Part shown: piece by piece, positions 18,594 to 26,911 of the stretch
How the letters are laid out: every line of letters starts with the position of its first letter
How positions within the stretch are numbered: position 1 is the stretch's first letter
Source: Streptomyces sp. NBC_00335
GTDB lineage: Bacteria > Actinomycetota > Actinomycetes > Streptomycetales > Streptomycetaceae
Assembly (NCBI RefSeq): GCF_036127095.1
Contig: NZ_CP108006.1
Coordinates: 6,749,501-6,813,500, forward strand
Reading direction: 5' to 3'
DNA: 64,000 nt
The notes under the pieces: generated by a model
Database searches by the model: none
What the model was told of the DNA's origin: nothing
Seen by the model: the letters and a program-made list of their open reading frames with translations, nothing else
Made by a program: the position numbers and the translations under genes

Positions 18594-19448
18594 TCAGCGT
18601 CTGTTTTCGGTCATCCATTCAAGCGCGTGATCGACGGCATGCGGAAGGGCGAAGAGCATGGTCGATGCTCCGCCGATCCGCCCCCGGTGAATCCGGTCTT
18701 CCGGGAACTCCCTGCCGATCTCGGCGAAATCGCTGTCATCCAGCGCGATGTCCTCGTACGCGGTCCACCCTTCCCCCTCGGGCCCTCCGGGCTGCCGCCC
18801 CGGAAGTCCCGGATGGTTCACCTTCACCACACACTCGTACATGCGCAAGGGGGGCTGCGGAATTCGATACTCCGCGAGATGGAATGCGGTGCAGACGGAA
18901 AATCCCACATTGATCATGAGTACCTTCCATCCCGTGCCGCACATCTTTCCCAGGGGTGATTCCTCGCCCAAATGGCTGGTCAGCGGATGCTCCGCACACA
19001 TTCCCCGGGCCCCTTCGCCGACGGCGGCGAAAGAGGTCTGCGGATGCCCGCTGCGCGCCGCTCCCGGGGCGGTGCGCACCGCTTCCGCGAGGACCCCCAT
19101 CCCGTGGCTCGGGGTGCGCGCCTGGTCGAAGGCGGGCATCCGCGCGCGGAACTCCCGTACGCCCTCCTCGGAGAGGCCCGCGATCCGCGCCAGGTGCGCG
19201 GTGGAGGTCTTGGAGTTCTGCGGGGTGAAGGCCGGCGCGGCGAGGGTGCCGCGCGGGCCGACGGCGGCGAGGAGGGCGCTCAGCAGCTCCCCGGCGCGCA
19301 GGCCGGTGCCGCCGAGCGCGGCGTGCACCAGGAGGCGCATGCCGGGGCGGACACCGAGCGCGCGGAGGGGGCCGACGAGTCCGGCGGGGCCGCCGGTGCC
19401 GGGGCGGGGGAGCCGGCCGGCTTCCCCGGGGCCCGGCGGGCCGCTCAC
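18594..19448 (-). CDS. AAC(3)-family N-acetyltransferase in the fxs operon
   Basis: 284 residues. The fold is that of aminoglycoside 3-N-acetyltransferases: RLLVHAALGGTGLRAGELLSALLAAVGPRGTLAAPAFTPQNSKTS at the N-terminus, then RTPSHGMGVLAEAVRTAPGAARSGHPQTSFAAVG, HLGEESPLGKMCG, and KVLMINVGFSVCTAFHLAEYRIPQ with the family's conserved His and Glu. These enzymes use acetyl-CoA to acylate amines, not only aminoglycosides. GTG 19448 overlaps the fxsB stop (GTGA), so translation is coupled; this placement inside a RiPP operon argues for a role in that pathway, perhaps N-acylating the processed peptide, rather than drug resistance. That role is an inference. Confidence 0.85.
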   Translation of the reverse strand: MSGPPGPGEAGRLPRPGTGGPAGLVGPLRALGVRPGMRLLVHAALGGTGLRAGELLSALLAAVGPRGTLAAPAFTPQNSKTSTAHLARIAGLSEEGVREFRARMPAFDQARTPSHGMGVLAEAVRTAPGAARSGHPQTSFAAVGEGARGMCAEHPLTSHLGEESPLGKMCGTGWKVLMINVGFSVCTAFHLAEYRIPQPPLRMYECVVKVNHPGLPGRQPGGPEGEGWTAYEDIALDDSDFAEIGREFPEDRIHRGRIGGASTMLFALPHAVDHALEWMTENRR

Positions 19449-21766
19449 GCGTCGACCGCCTTCAGCTCCCAGCGCAGCTGCTCCACGAGCCGCTTCCCGG
19501 TGCTCGTCAGCTCCGCCGCCCCCGACAGCTGGTCCAGCGCCCGGTTGATCCGGTCCAGCCCGCTCGGCTCCGCGGCGGCGGTCGCCCGCCGGTAGGCCTC
19601 CACTGCCACCCGCTCGTGGACGTCGGCCAGCAGCCGGGACACCGGGACCGGGCTCTCCCGCCACGGCGAGGGGTGCTGCCACTCCCCGTCCAGCGCGTAC
19701 AGGTCGGCCACCTCCGTCAGCGCCTGGAGCCCGGCCCGCCGCCGCCCGGTCAGCAGCGCGAGCGCGGTCTCCGCCACCCCGGCCGCGTACGGCACTCCGA
19801 GCGCGCCCGGACCGTGCCGCCCGGCCTCGCCCCAGCCGCGGGCCCGGGGACCGCCCGCGAGCGGGGTCAGGGTGGTCAGCCCGGTGGCGGCCGCCCGCGC
19901 GAACTCGGGCACCGAGGCGTGCAGCAGCGCCCATGCTGCGTCGAGGCGCTCCCGCCACTCCCCGGCCTCCGCGGCGCCGAGCCGCAGCCGGGGCGGGCGG
20001 GCGAAGCAGTTGCGGTGCGGGTCCAGGTCCTCCAGCGCCACGGGGGCCGCGTCCGGCCCCGGGGACCAGGTGCGTACGGGCTGCCAGCGCGCGTCGCCCG
20101 CCGCGGGCCCGAAGCGGTGCTCGGGGCGGCCCTCCTCGCGTACGGCGTACCACCCGTCGGCGGCGTGCAGCGTGGCCCGGCCGTCGGTGCCGGGCTCGCC
20201 CAGGCGCAGCAGGCCGAGCGTCGGCAGGTACACCTCGCCGTCCCGGTAGACGACCTCGGCGGGCAGGTCGAGCCCGCCGCGCAGGACGGCGGCGGCGGCC
20301 AGCGCGGTCAGCCGGCGGGCCGCCTGCGGGGCATCGGGGCGGCCCTGGGCGGCGGGGTCGAGGCAGGCCATGACCCAGGTCCGGGTGAAGGGGTGGGCCA
20401 GTACGGCGTCCACCGCGTCCGCGCCGGCCTGCCCGGCCCGCTCCACGGCGCCCAGCACCCTCCAGGCCCGCTCCCACTCGGAATCACCCGTGCGGCGGTC
20501 GTTCAAGAGGGCGAGCAGGTCCCTGGTCAGCTGCGCCTGGGAGCCGGCCAGCTCGGCCGGGTCGGACAGTTCCGGCGCGCTCGCGCGGGCACTCGTACGG
20601 CCCTCCACGCCGTCGACGAGCTCGCGCAGGTCGGTGCAGTAGACGGAGGGGTTGTCGAAGTCCCCGGCGGCTCCCGCTCCCGCGTCCCCGGCCGCTCCCG
20701 CCCCCGCTTCCGCGCCCGGGCCATCGGCCGGACCGGCCTGGTAGCGGTGCGTGTAGAGCCCGCCTCCGCACGAACGTACGACGGGGCACCGGCGGCACGT
20801 AGCGCTGACGCCGGCCAGGCCCAGCTGCCGGGCGCGGACCCCGGGATGGGCCGCGACCAGGTCGAAGGCGTGGTCGAAGACGTTGAACCCGGTGGCTGCG
20901 GCTCCCTCGAAGGCGCTCTTCAGGGAGTCGACTTGCTCCAGGTTCCCGTCGGTTTCCACGACCACGAGATCGGTGGGCGCGAGGCCGAGGGACTCGGTGA
21001 GGCTGGGGCCGCCGGCCAGGGTGGAGAACAGCGAGTCGAAGAGCCGTACGGGGACCGGGCGCCCGAGGTGCTCCCAGTGGTCGAAGACCCGCAGCAGCCA
21101 GCGCGCGTAGGTGTCGGGGGCCCCGTCGGGGCGGACCGGGGGCGTCTGCCAGGTGGCGTGCGGGAGGAGGAAGTCCACGCGCGGAGGGGCCAGTTCGACC
21201 AGGGCGTCGAGCACGGCCACGGGGTCGTTGGCCACGTCGATGGTGCAGAGCAGGCCCTGGTAGAGGTGGCGGTAGGGCTCGGTGCGCAGCAGGTCCACGG
21301 CGGCCAGGACCAGGGGATGGCTCGTGCGTCCGTCGGCGAAGCGCCGGTGGCGGTCGTTGGCCGCGCGGTCCCCGTCGAGGGAGACGCTGACGCTGACGCC
21401 GAACTCCGCGAAGAGGTCCAGATAACGGGGGCTGAGCTGCAGGCCGTTGGTGTGCATGCGCAGGTCGAGGGCGGCGATGCCGTCGAGGGCGCGGGTGAAT
21501 TCCTCGCACACGAGCCGGAGGCGGGCGGGGCCCGCGAGAAGCGGTTCCCCTCCGTGAAGGATGACCGTGACGGAGGGGAGTGCGTGTGTCCTTGCGTGTT
21601 CGGCGAGCCGCGACGCCGTCTGTGAAATCACCTCGGGGGAGATCACTTTGGGCCGGGCGCGCCAGCTCTGATCTGCGTGTTCGTAGACATAGCAATGATC
21701 ACAAGCAAGATCGCATCTGCTGTGAACTTTCAGGACGATCTCGCGAAAAGCGATCAGGCCGGTCAT
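19445..21766 (-). CDS. fxsB: Radical SAM/SPASM maturase FxsB with inactivated metallohydrolase extension
   Basis: 773 residues. The radical SAM motif is C18-x3-C22-x2-C25 (CDLACDHC), with HGGEPLL at about 71-77. The SPASM region has Cys324, Cys327, Cys333 and Cys377 for auxiliary Fe-S clusters. A Gly/Ala/Glu-rich insert occupies about 351-370. Residues from about 390 correspond to the HExxH metallohydrolase-like extension of this family, but where active members have HEFQH this protein reads TGRRRAG (about 673-679), so zinc binding is lost. The enzyme would cross-link the FxsA core peptide through its Phe. ATG 21766 lies 29 bases after fxsA and has only a weak GGTGG site. Confidence 0.92.
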   Translation of the reverse strand: MTGLIAFREIVLKVHSRCDLACDHCYVYEHADQSWRARPKVISPEVISQTASRLAEHARTHALPSVTVILHGGEPLLAGPARLRLVCEEFTRALDGIAALDLRMHTNGLQLSPRYLDLFAEFGVSVSVSLDGDRAANDRHRRFADGRTSHPLVLAAVDLLRTEPYRHLYQGLLCTIDVANDPVAVLDALVELAPPRVDFLLPHATWQTPPVRPDGAPDTYARWLLRVFDHWEHLGRPVPVRLFDSLFSTLAGGPSLTESLGLAPTDLVVVETDGNLEQVDSLKSAFEGAAATGFNVFDHAFDLVAAHPGVRARQLGLAGVSATCRRCPVVRSCGGGLYTHRYQAGPADGPGAEAGAGAAGDAGAGAAGDFDNPSVYCTDLRELVDGVEGRTSARASAPELSDPAELAGSQAQLTRDLLALLNDRRTGDSEWERAWRVLGAVERAGQAGADAVDAVLAHPFTRTWVMACLDPAAQGRPDAPQAARRLTALAAAAVLRGGLDLPAEVVYRDGEVYLPTLGLLRLGEPGTDGRATLHAADGWYAVREEGRPEHRFGPAAGDARWQPVRTWSPGPDAAPVALEDLDPHRNCFARPPRLRLGAAEAGEWRERLDAAWALLHASVPEFARAAATGLTTLTPLAGGPRARGWGEAGRHGPGALGVPYAAGVAETALALLTGRRRAGLQALTEVADLYALDGEWQHPSPWRESPVPVSRLLADVHERVAVEAYRRATAAAEPSGLDRINRALDQLSGAAELTSTGKRLVEQLRWELKAVDA

Positions 21767-21795
21767 TCCACCAGTCTAGAGCGCTGACTTCCTTG

Positions 21796-21960
21796 TCAGA
21801 GCGCGGAGTTGAAGATGGGCGTCTGAACCTTTCGGCCGGATTCCGTCGGGAGGACGCGACCCAGGGTCGCGGCCGCGCGCGCGCCGCGGACATCGATCCG
21901 GTCGAGCGGGACGCGGGTGGCCGTGACGGTGCTGGCCGGGTGGGTTGCGGAGGTGTTCAT
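21796..21960 (-). CDS. fxsA: FxSxx-COOH RiPP precursor peptide FxsA
   Basis: 54 residues. The C-terminus is PIFNSAL-stop, an exact F-x-S-x-x-COOH ending (Phe50, Ser52), immediately upstream of the radical SAM gene fxsB. The N-terminal 45 residues are a leader with VPLDRIDVRGARAAATLGRVLP, resembling the recognition segment of this precursor family. Known triceptide-type maturases join the aromatic ring to the side-chain beta-carbon two residues on, which here would link Phe50 to Ser52; that chemistry is inferred. ATG 21960 follows GAGGA at about 9 bases; longer in-frame starts run back into the promoter and are unlikely. First gene of the operon. Confidence 0.9.
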   Translation of the reverse strand: MNTSATHPASTVTATRVPLDRIDVRGARAAATLGRVLPTESGRKVQTPIFNSAL

Positions 21961-22225
21961 GACGCCGTCCTCGGGGAGGTCATGGGGAATGGGAGGAGGA
22001 CATTGGCGAGGAGAGCCAGTGTCTGGCGCGGACTTTACCTGGCCCGGTGTCCTTCGGCTCGCTAAACCTGGACGCGGGTTCTCACAATGTGACCTCTCGG
22101 CCGAACGAATGTGACGAACGATCACGCGCCCGTGGCATGGGTGAACGAATGCGACGGGCCCGCGCTCCGGCCGTTTACCCGAAGGCAAGATCCATTTCCC
22201 GTTTCCGGGCCTTCCCGCCCCCCTC
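21961..22225 (-). promoter_or_regulatory. Promoter region of the fxs operon with repeats and palindromes
   Basis: A 265-base gap upstream of fxsA. It holds TCACAATGTGA (22082-22092, perfect palindrome with one central base), GTGACGAACGATCAC (22111-22125, arms GTGA/TCAC) and a 14-base direct repeat GAACGAATGYGACG at 22103-22116 and 22143-22156, 40 bases apart. These look like binding sites for a dedicated regulator or a Crp-like protein. No clear -10/-35 was placed, although TAAAGT on the minus strand is a weak -10 candidate. Confidence 0.45.
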
Positions 22226-23128
22226 CTACGCGGGCTGCTGCTCGTTCACCGGAGGCGCGGGCACCTCCCTGAGCAGCCAGGTCAGTACGTCGGGCAGGGC
22301 GCGCAGCGCCGCGAAGTGCGCGGCGGCCGGGTCGATGTTCGTGGTGGCGCCCGGGATGCGGCCGGCCAGCCAGCGGGAGTGGCCCACGGGGGAGAAGACG
22401 TCGAGCTCGCCGTGCCAGATCAGCACCGGGCACCGGATGTCCGCCGGGTCGAAGCCCCAGGGGCCGCTGAAGGAGATGGCGTCGTCGATCCAGCCGTAGG
22501 CGGAGGTGCGGACCCCCTCGCGGTAATTGCGCAGCAGCATGGCCCGCAGCCCCGCGTCCGCGACGATCATGCGGTCGCTGTCGGTGAGCTCGCGGCGCAG
22601 CTCGTCCAGGAGCCGGCCGGGGTCCTCGGCGATCCCGGCGGCGCGCGGGATCAGCCGGGCGGCGAGCTCCTCGGGGTCCCGGCCGGCCGTGGAGTGCTCC
22701 CGGATGTTCGAGGGGGACATGCCCTCGAACCAGTCGAGGTTCTCCGCGTCCCGGGGGGCCAGGGAGACCAGCGCGGCGGTCCGGGTGACCCGGTCGGGGA
22801 GCAGGGCGGCGCAGGCCAGCGCGCCGGGGGCGCCGCCGGAGCGGCCGGCCACGGCGAAGGTGTCCAGGCCCAGGGAGTCGGCGATCGCGGCCACCTCCGC
22901 GGCCACGTCGGCGACGGTGCGGCCCGGATGGCGGTCGGAGCCCCCGTAGCCGGGGCGGTCGTAGGCGATGAGCTGCATCCGGCGCTGGTAGAGGACCATG
23001 CCCCGGGGGGCGGGGCCCAGGCGGCTTCCGGGCATGCCGTGGAGCAGGAAAACGGGTTTTCCGTGCGGGTCGCCCCAGCGCTCCACCGTCAGATTCCGTC
23101 CGTCCGCGACGCGCACCTGACTGCGCAC
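22226..23128 (-). CDS. Alpha/beta-hydrolase family protein
   Basis: 300 residues, no signal peptide. The oxyanion segment is FLLHGMPGSRLGP (about 28-40) and the nucleophile elbow is GRSGG (about 94-98). The acid and His are probably in WHGELDVFSP and DPAAAHFAAL near the C-terminus. A helical cap domain (about 120-230) covers the site. Such proteins hydrolyse esters, lactones or epoxides; the substrate cannot be told. GTG 23128 has GGGAGGGA 5 bases upstream. It lies between the fxs operon and adhE, on the minus strand and divergent from adhE, so its promoter region sits within 100 bases of the Rex operator. Confidence 0.8.
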   Translation of the reverse strand: MRSQVRVADGRNLTVERWGDPHGKPVFLLHGMPGSRLGPAPRGMVLYQRRMQLIAYDRPGYGGSDRHPGRTVADVAAEVAAIADSLGLDTFAVAGRSGGAPGALACAALLPDRVTRTAALVSLAPRDAENLDWFEGMSPSNIREHSTAGRDPEELAARLIPRAAGIAEDPGRLLDELRRELTDSDRMIVADAGLRAMLLRNYREGVRTSAYGWIDDAISFSGPWGFDPADIRCPVLIWHGELDVFSPVGHSRWLAGRIPGATTNIDPAAAHFAALRALPDVLTWLLREVPAPPVNEQQPA

Positions 23129-23218
23129 GCGCTCCCTCCCTCACGGTCGACGCGACTCGTCATCGTGATTGTGCTCGCTGGGGGAGGAGCGCGGTAGGGC
23201 GCACTTCGCCCGAAATTC

Positions 23219-23236
23219 TTGTGAAAGTTTTCACAA
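23219..23236. promoter_or_regulatory. Rex operator (ROP) upstream of adhE
   Basis: TTGTGAA-N4-TTCACAA, an exact match to the NADH/NAD+ sensing repressor Rex consensus. It lies 193 bases upstream of the adhE ATG and 91 bases upstream of the divergent hydrolase gene. Rex would release the site when NADH rises under low oxygen. Confidence 0.9.
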
Positions 23237-23428
23237 GCGCACAGGGGTCTTAGGTCCCGGGAGATACATGCAGGTCAGAGGGGTGGCGGGAGGGGTGTGA
23301 ACGGGCGTGAACGGCCCTTCGACCCGCCGGGAAAGGGCTTTTTCGGCGGCCCGGCTTCCGCTTTTGGGTGTCGAATTGAGTCATCAGGAAAGCGGTTCAG
23401 GTTGAGTCGAAATGAAGGAGTTCCTGCC

Positions 23429-26065
23429 ATGCAGGCGAACGAGATGGTGGATGGACTGGTCCAGGGGGCGCTCAAGGCGCTCGACCAGTTCTCGTCGTTC
23501 AACCAGGAGCAGGTCGACCACATCGTCAAGAAGGCCTCGCTGGCCGCGCTGAGCCAGCACGGCGAGCTCGCCCAACTGGCGGTCGATGAGACCGGCCGCG
23601 GTCTCTTCGAGGACAAGGCCGTCAAGAACCTCTTCGCCTGCGAGCACGTCGTGAACTCGATGCGCGGGCTCAAGACCGCCGGAGTCATCCGCCGCGACGA
23701 GCTGAACGGCATCACGGAGATCGCCGAGCCGGTCGGCGTCGTCTGCGCGATGACCCCGGTCACCAACCCGACCTCCACCACGATCTTCAAGGCCCTGATC
23801 GCCCTGAAGACCCGCAACCCGATCATCTTCGCCTTCCACCCCTCCGCGCAGAACTGCTCGGCCGAGGCCGCCCGCATCGTCCGCGACGCCGCCGTCGCCG
23901 CCGGCGCCCCCGAGAACTGCGTCCAGTGGGTCACCGCCCCCTCCATGGAGGCCACCGGCGCCCTCATGAACCACCCGGGCATCTCCACCATCCTCGCGAC
24001 CGGCGGAAACGCCATGGTCAAGGCCGCTTACTCGTGCGGCAAGCCGGCCCTGGGCGTCGGCGCGGGCAACGTCCCGGCGTACGTCCACAAGAGCGCCAAG
24101 CTCGGCCGTGCGATCCACGACATCGTGCTCTCCAAGGCCTTCGACAACGGCATGATCTGCGCCTCCGAGCAGGCCGTCATCCTCGACGCCGAGATCTACG
24201 AGAAGGGCCTCGCCGAGTTCAAGCGGCTCGGCGCCCACGTGGTGTCCGCCGCCGAGAAGACCAAGCTGGAGCAGTTCGTCTTCGGCACCACCGCCTACGC
24301 CGCCGACGCCAACGGCGCCAAGCTGAACCCCGCGGTCGTCGGCAAGTCCCCGCAGTGGATCGCCGAGCAGGCCGGCTTCACCGTCCCGGCCGAGGCCTCG
24401 ATCCTCCTCGCGGAGTGCAACGAGGTCGGCGAGAACGAGCCGCTGACCCGCGAGAAGCTGTCCCCGATCCTGGCCGCCCTGAAGGCCTCCGACACCGAGC
24501 ACGGTCTCGAACTGGCCGCCGCGATGGTCGAGTTCCACGGTCTGGGCCACAGCGCCGCCATCCACGCCGAGGACGAGGAGCTCGTCGAGGAGTTCGGCAA
24601 GAAGGTCAAGGCGATCCGCGTCATCGCCAACTCGCCCTCCACCTTCGGCGGCATCGGCGACGTCTACAACGCCTTCCTCCCCTCGCTCACCCTCGGCTGC
24701 GGCTCGTACGGACACAACTCGGTGTCGAACAACGTCACCGCGGTCAACCTGATCAACGTCAAGCGGATCGGACGGCGCAACACCAACATGCAGTGGTTCA
24801 AGGTCCCGCCGAAGATCTACTTCGAGCGCAACTCCATCCGCTACCTCGGTGAGATGGACGGCATCAGCCGGGTCTCGATCGTCACCGACAAGACGATGGT
24901 CTCCATCGGCTTCGTGCAGAAGGTCGTCGACATCCTGCAGGCCCGCGAGGGCGCGGTGTCGATCCAGATCATCGACAACGTCGAGCCCAACCCGGAGCTC
25001 TCCACCGTCCAGGCCGGCGCCGCGATGATGCGCGACTTCAAGCCCGACACGATCATCGGCCTCGGCGGCGGTTCGCCGATGGACGCCGCGAAGATCATGT
25101 GGCTGATGTACGAGCGCCCGGAGGTCGAGTTCGCCGACACGAAGGAGAAGTTCTTCGACGTCCGCAAGCGCGCCTACAAGTTCCCCTCGCTCGGCGAGAA
25201 GGCCAAGATGGTGGCCATCCCGACCACCTCCGGCACCGGCTCCGAGGTCACCCCGTTCGCCGTCATCAGCGACCCGGCCGCGGCCCAGAAGTACCCGCTC
25301 GCCGACTACGCGCTGACCCCGAACGTCGCCATCGTCGACCCGATGCTGCCGATGGGCCTCCCGCCCAAGGTGACCGCCGACTCCGGCTTCGACGCCCTGA
25401 CGCACGCCACCGAGGCCTACGTCTCCGCGTACTCGAACGACTACACCGACGGGCTGTGCCTCCAGGCCATCAAGCTCATCTTCGAAAACCTGCAGCGCTG
25501 CGTGGTCGACGGTCCGAACGACCCCGAGGCCCGCGAGAAGATGCACAACGCCTCCACGGTGGCGGGAATGGCCTTCGCCAACGCCTTCCTGGGCATGGTC
25601 CACGCCATGGCGCACACCCTGGGCAACACCTTCCACGTCGCCCACGGCCGCACCAACGCGCTGCTCCTGCCGCACGTGATCCGCCACAACGGCACGGTCA
25701 CCCACAAGGCCACCCCGTGGCCCAAGGCCGAGGTCTACCGGGCGCCGGAGCGCTTCCAGGAGATCGCCAAGATGCTGGGCCTGCCGGCCGCCACGGCCGC
25801 CGAGGGCGTCGAGTCCTACGCCAAGGCCGTCGAGGAACTCCGCAGCAAGTGCGGGATCCCCGCCTCCTTCGCCGAGGAGGGCGTGGACGAGCAGGCCTTC
25901 ATCGAGGCCCTGCCGACCCAGGCCATGAACGCCTACGCCGACCAGTGCGCCCCCGCCAACCCGCGGATGCCGATGATCGACGACCTGAAGCAGCTCATGC
26001 GCCAGGCCTACTACGGCAACATCGAGGGCGCCCCGGCGAAGAAGGCCGCCGCCAAGAAGAAGTGA
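23429..26065 (+). CDS. adhE: Bifunctional acetaldehyde-CoA/alcohol dehydrogenase
   Basis: 878 residues, the full AdhE fusion. Residues 1-440 are the acetylating aldehyde dehydrogenase; Cys244 in NGMICASEQ is the thioester nucleophile, and GVGAGNVPAY lies in the NAD region. Residues 455-860 are the iron-dependent alcohol dehydrogenase, with GLGGGSPMDAAK for NAD, IPTTSGTGSEVTPF, DALTHATEAYVS, and the metal ligands in HAMAHTLGNTFHVAHG. It converts acetyl-CoA to ethanol and back, using two NADH, and usually forms spirosomes. The C-terminus ends in a lysine/alanine tail. ATG 23429 follows GAAGGAG. A Rex operator upstream points to induction when NADH builds up, and a strong terminator follows. Confidence 0.97.
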   Translation: MQANEMVDGLVQGALKALDQFSSFNQEQVDHIVKKASLAALSQHGELAQLAVDETGRGLFEDKAVKNLFACEHVVNSMRGLKTAGVIRRDELNGITEIAEPVGVVCAMTPVTNPTSTTIFKALIALKTRNPIIFAFHPSAQNCSAEAARIVRDAAVAAGAPENCVQWVTAPSMEATGALMNHPGISTILATGGNAMVKAAYSCGKPALGVGAGNVPAYVHKSAKLGRAIHDIVLSKAFDNGMICASEQAVILDAEIYEKGLAEFKRLGAHVVSAAEKTKLEQFVFGTTAYAADANGAKLNPAVVGKSPQWIAEQAGFTVPAEASILLAECNEVGENEPLTREKLSPILAALKASDTEHGLELAAAMVEFHGLGHSAAIHAEDEELVEEFGKKVKAIRVIANSPSTFGGIGDVYNAFLPSLTLGCGSYGHNSVSNNVTAVNLINVKRIGRRNTNMQWFKVPPKIYFERNSIRYLGEMDGISRVSIVTDKTMVSIGFVQKVVDILQAREGAVSIQIIDNVEPNPELSTVQAGAAMMRDFKPDTIIGLGGGSPMDAAKIMWLMYERPEVEFADTKEKFFDVRKRAYKFPSLGEKAKMVAIPTTSGTGSEVTPFAVISDPAAAQKYPLADYALTPNVAIVDPMLPMGLPPKVTADSGFDALTHATEAYVSAYSNDYTDGLCLQAIKLIFENLQRCVVDGPNDPEAREKMHNASTVAGMAFANAFLGMVHAMAHTLGNTFHVAHGRTNALLLPHVIRHNGTVTHKATPWPKAEVYRAPERFQEIAKMLGLPAATAAEGVESYAKAVEELRSKCGIPASFAEEGVDEQAFIEALPTQAMNAYADQCAPANPRMPMIDDLKQLMRQAYYGNIEGAPAKKAAAKKK

Positions 26066-26119
26066 CCCCCGAAGGGGAGTGACCCTTCTTCCTCCTGAAA
26101 ACCTCCGCTAAGGAGCGGA

Positions 26120-26156
26120 AAAGCCCGCCCGGGACGCTAAGGCCCGGGCGGGCTTT
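26120..26156 (+). terminator. Terminator after adhE
   Basis: 14-base perfect arms AAAGCCCGCCCGGG / CCCGGGCGGGCTTT (26120-26133, 26143-26156) with a 9-base loop and a short T-stretch. A smaller hairpin CCGCT/AGCGG lies just before it. The TetR gene converges from the other side, so it may work both ways. Confidence 0.9.
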
Positions 26157-26179
26157 CCCATGTCCCGGTGCGGGCGGGC

Positions 26180-26794
26180 TCAGGTGTGCGGGATCAGCAG
26201 GGCCGCCGCCGACAGGGCCCGCTCCAGGGAGGTGGCCCGGTCCGCGCCGCGCTCGCCCAGCACCACCCGGGTGCTCAGGCCGTCCAGCAGGGCGAGCAGC
26301 TCCGAGGCCCGGGCGGGGACGTCGAGGCCGGCGGCGAAGCGGCCCTGCTGCACCCCCTTGGCGAGGAGCGCCTCCAGGTCCTTCTGCCAGCCGTCGTCGA
26401 TCTCCTGCTGGGCGGCGCGCAGCGGCTCGTTCGAGGGGATGCGGGCCCACAGCTCGATCCAGAGCGTCCAGCGCGGGTCGCGGGGGCCGCGGGGCAGGTA
26501 GAGCTCCAGGAACAGTGCGAGCTTGCGGTGGGCGGTGACCCTGCGGCCCAGCAACTCGGCTCGATCCGCGGCCAGTTGCTGCTCGCTCCAGTTCAGGGCG
26601 GCCAGCAGCAGTCGGTCCTTGCTGCCGAAGTAGTACAGGATGTGGCCGCCGCTGGTGCCGAGCCGTTCGGCGAGCGCGGACATGGTGAGCGTCGCCAGCC
26701 CGTCCTCGGCGATCGCCGTCATGGCCTCTTCCAGCATCCGCTCCTGGGCGATCTGCCCGTCGCGCCGCCGTGCCGCTCCCGCCGCTCCTGCCAC
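26180..26794 (-). CDS. TetR-family repressor of the NCS1 permease/amidohydrolase unit
   Basis: 204 residues. The N-terminal HTH runs over about 16-65: MLEEAMTAIAEDGLATLTMSALAERLGTSGGHILYYFGSKDRLL, with the YYF-x-SKD ending typical of TetR. The C-terminal ligand domain is helical with WTLWIELWARIPSNEPLR and a LLALLDGLSTRVVLGERG helix, resembling the BetI-like subgroup. It is divergent from the permease gene, and the gap holds two operator-like palindromes with the shared core GAAYGCCRTTC. Autorepression and control of the permease are therefore likely; the inducer is probably the transported compound or a product. Confidence 0.85.
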   Translation of the reverse strand: MAGAAGAARRRDGQIAQERMLEEAMTAIAEDGLATLTMSALAERLGTSGGHILYYFGSKDRLLLAALNWSEQQLAADRAELLGRRVTAHRKLALFLELYLPRGPRDPRWTLWIELWARIPSNEPLRAAQQEIDDGWQKDLEALLAKGVQQGRFAAGLDVPARASELLALLDGLSTRVVLGERGADRATSLERALSAAALLIPHT

Positions 26795-26871
26795 CCGTGC
26801 CGCCTTCCCGATCTTCGTCGGCCGACCTTATCCCGGACAGGGTCTTGACGGGGTCCGGCTCGGCAGCGCAT

Positions 26872-26908
26872 CTTGAATGCCATTCAAGAACTTAGAACGC
26901 CGTTCAAG
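26872..26908. promoter_or_regulatory. Paired TetR operators before the NCS1 permease gene
   Basis: Operator 1 (26872-26888) is a perfect 17-base palindrome CTTGAATG-C-CATTCAAG. Operator 2 (26891-26908) keeps the core GAACGCCGTTC (26895-26905). The cores are exactly 20 bases apart, two helical turns. A TTGACG -35 candidate lies at 26845-26850, so operator 1 would cover the -10/start area. Confidence 0.7.
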
Positions 26909-26911
26909 GTC

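Noticed and set aside
18594..19448. A plain aminoglycoside resistance gene
   Set aside because: The fold is AAC(3), but the four-base overlap with fxsB and operon position make a pathway role more likely.
11666..23128. A recent mobile island bounded by tRNA or att sites around the fxs block
   Set aside because: No integrase, transposase, tRNA or direct-repeat ends are seen, and base composition matches the neighbours.
23384..25705. Long minus-strand frame opposite adhE
   Set aside because: The protein is Asp/Val/Gly/His-rich, the usual antisense shadow of a high-GC gene, with no start signal.
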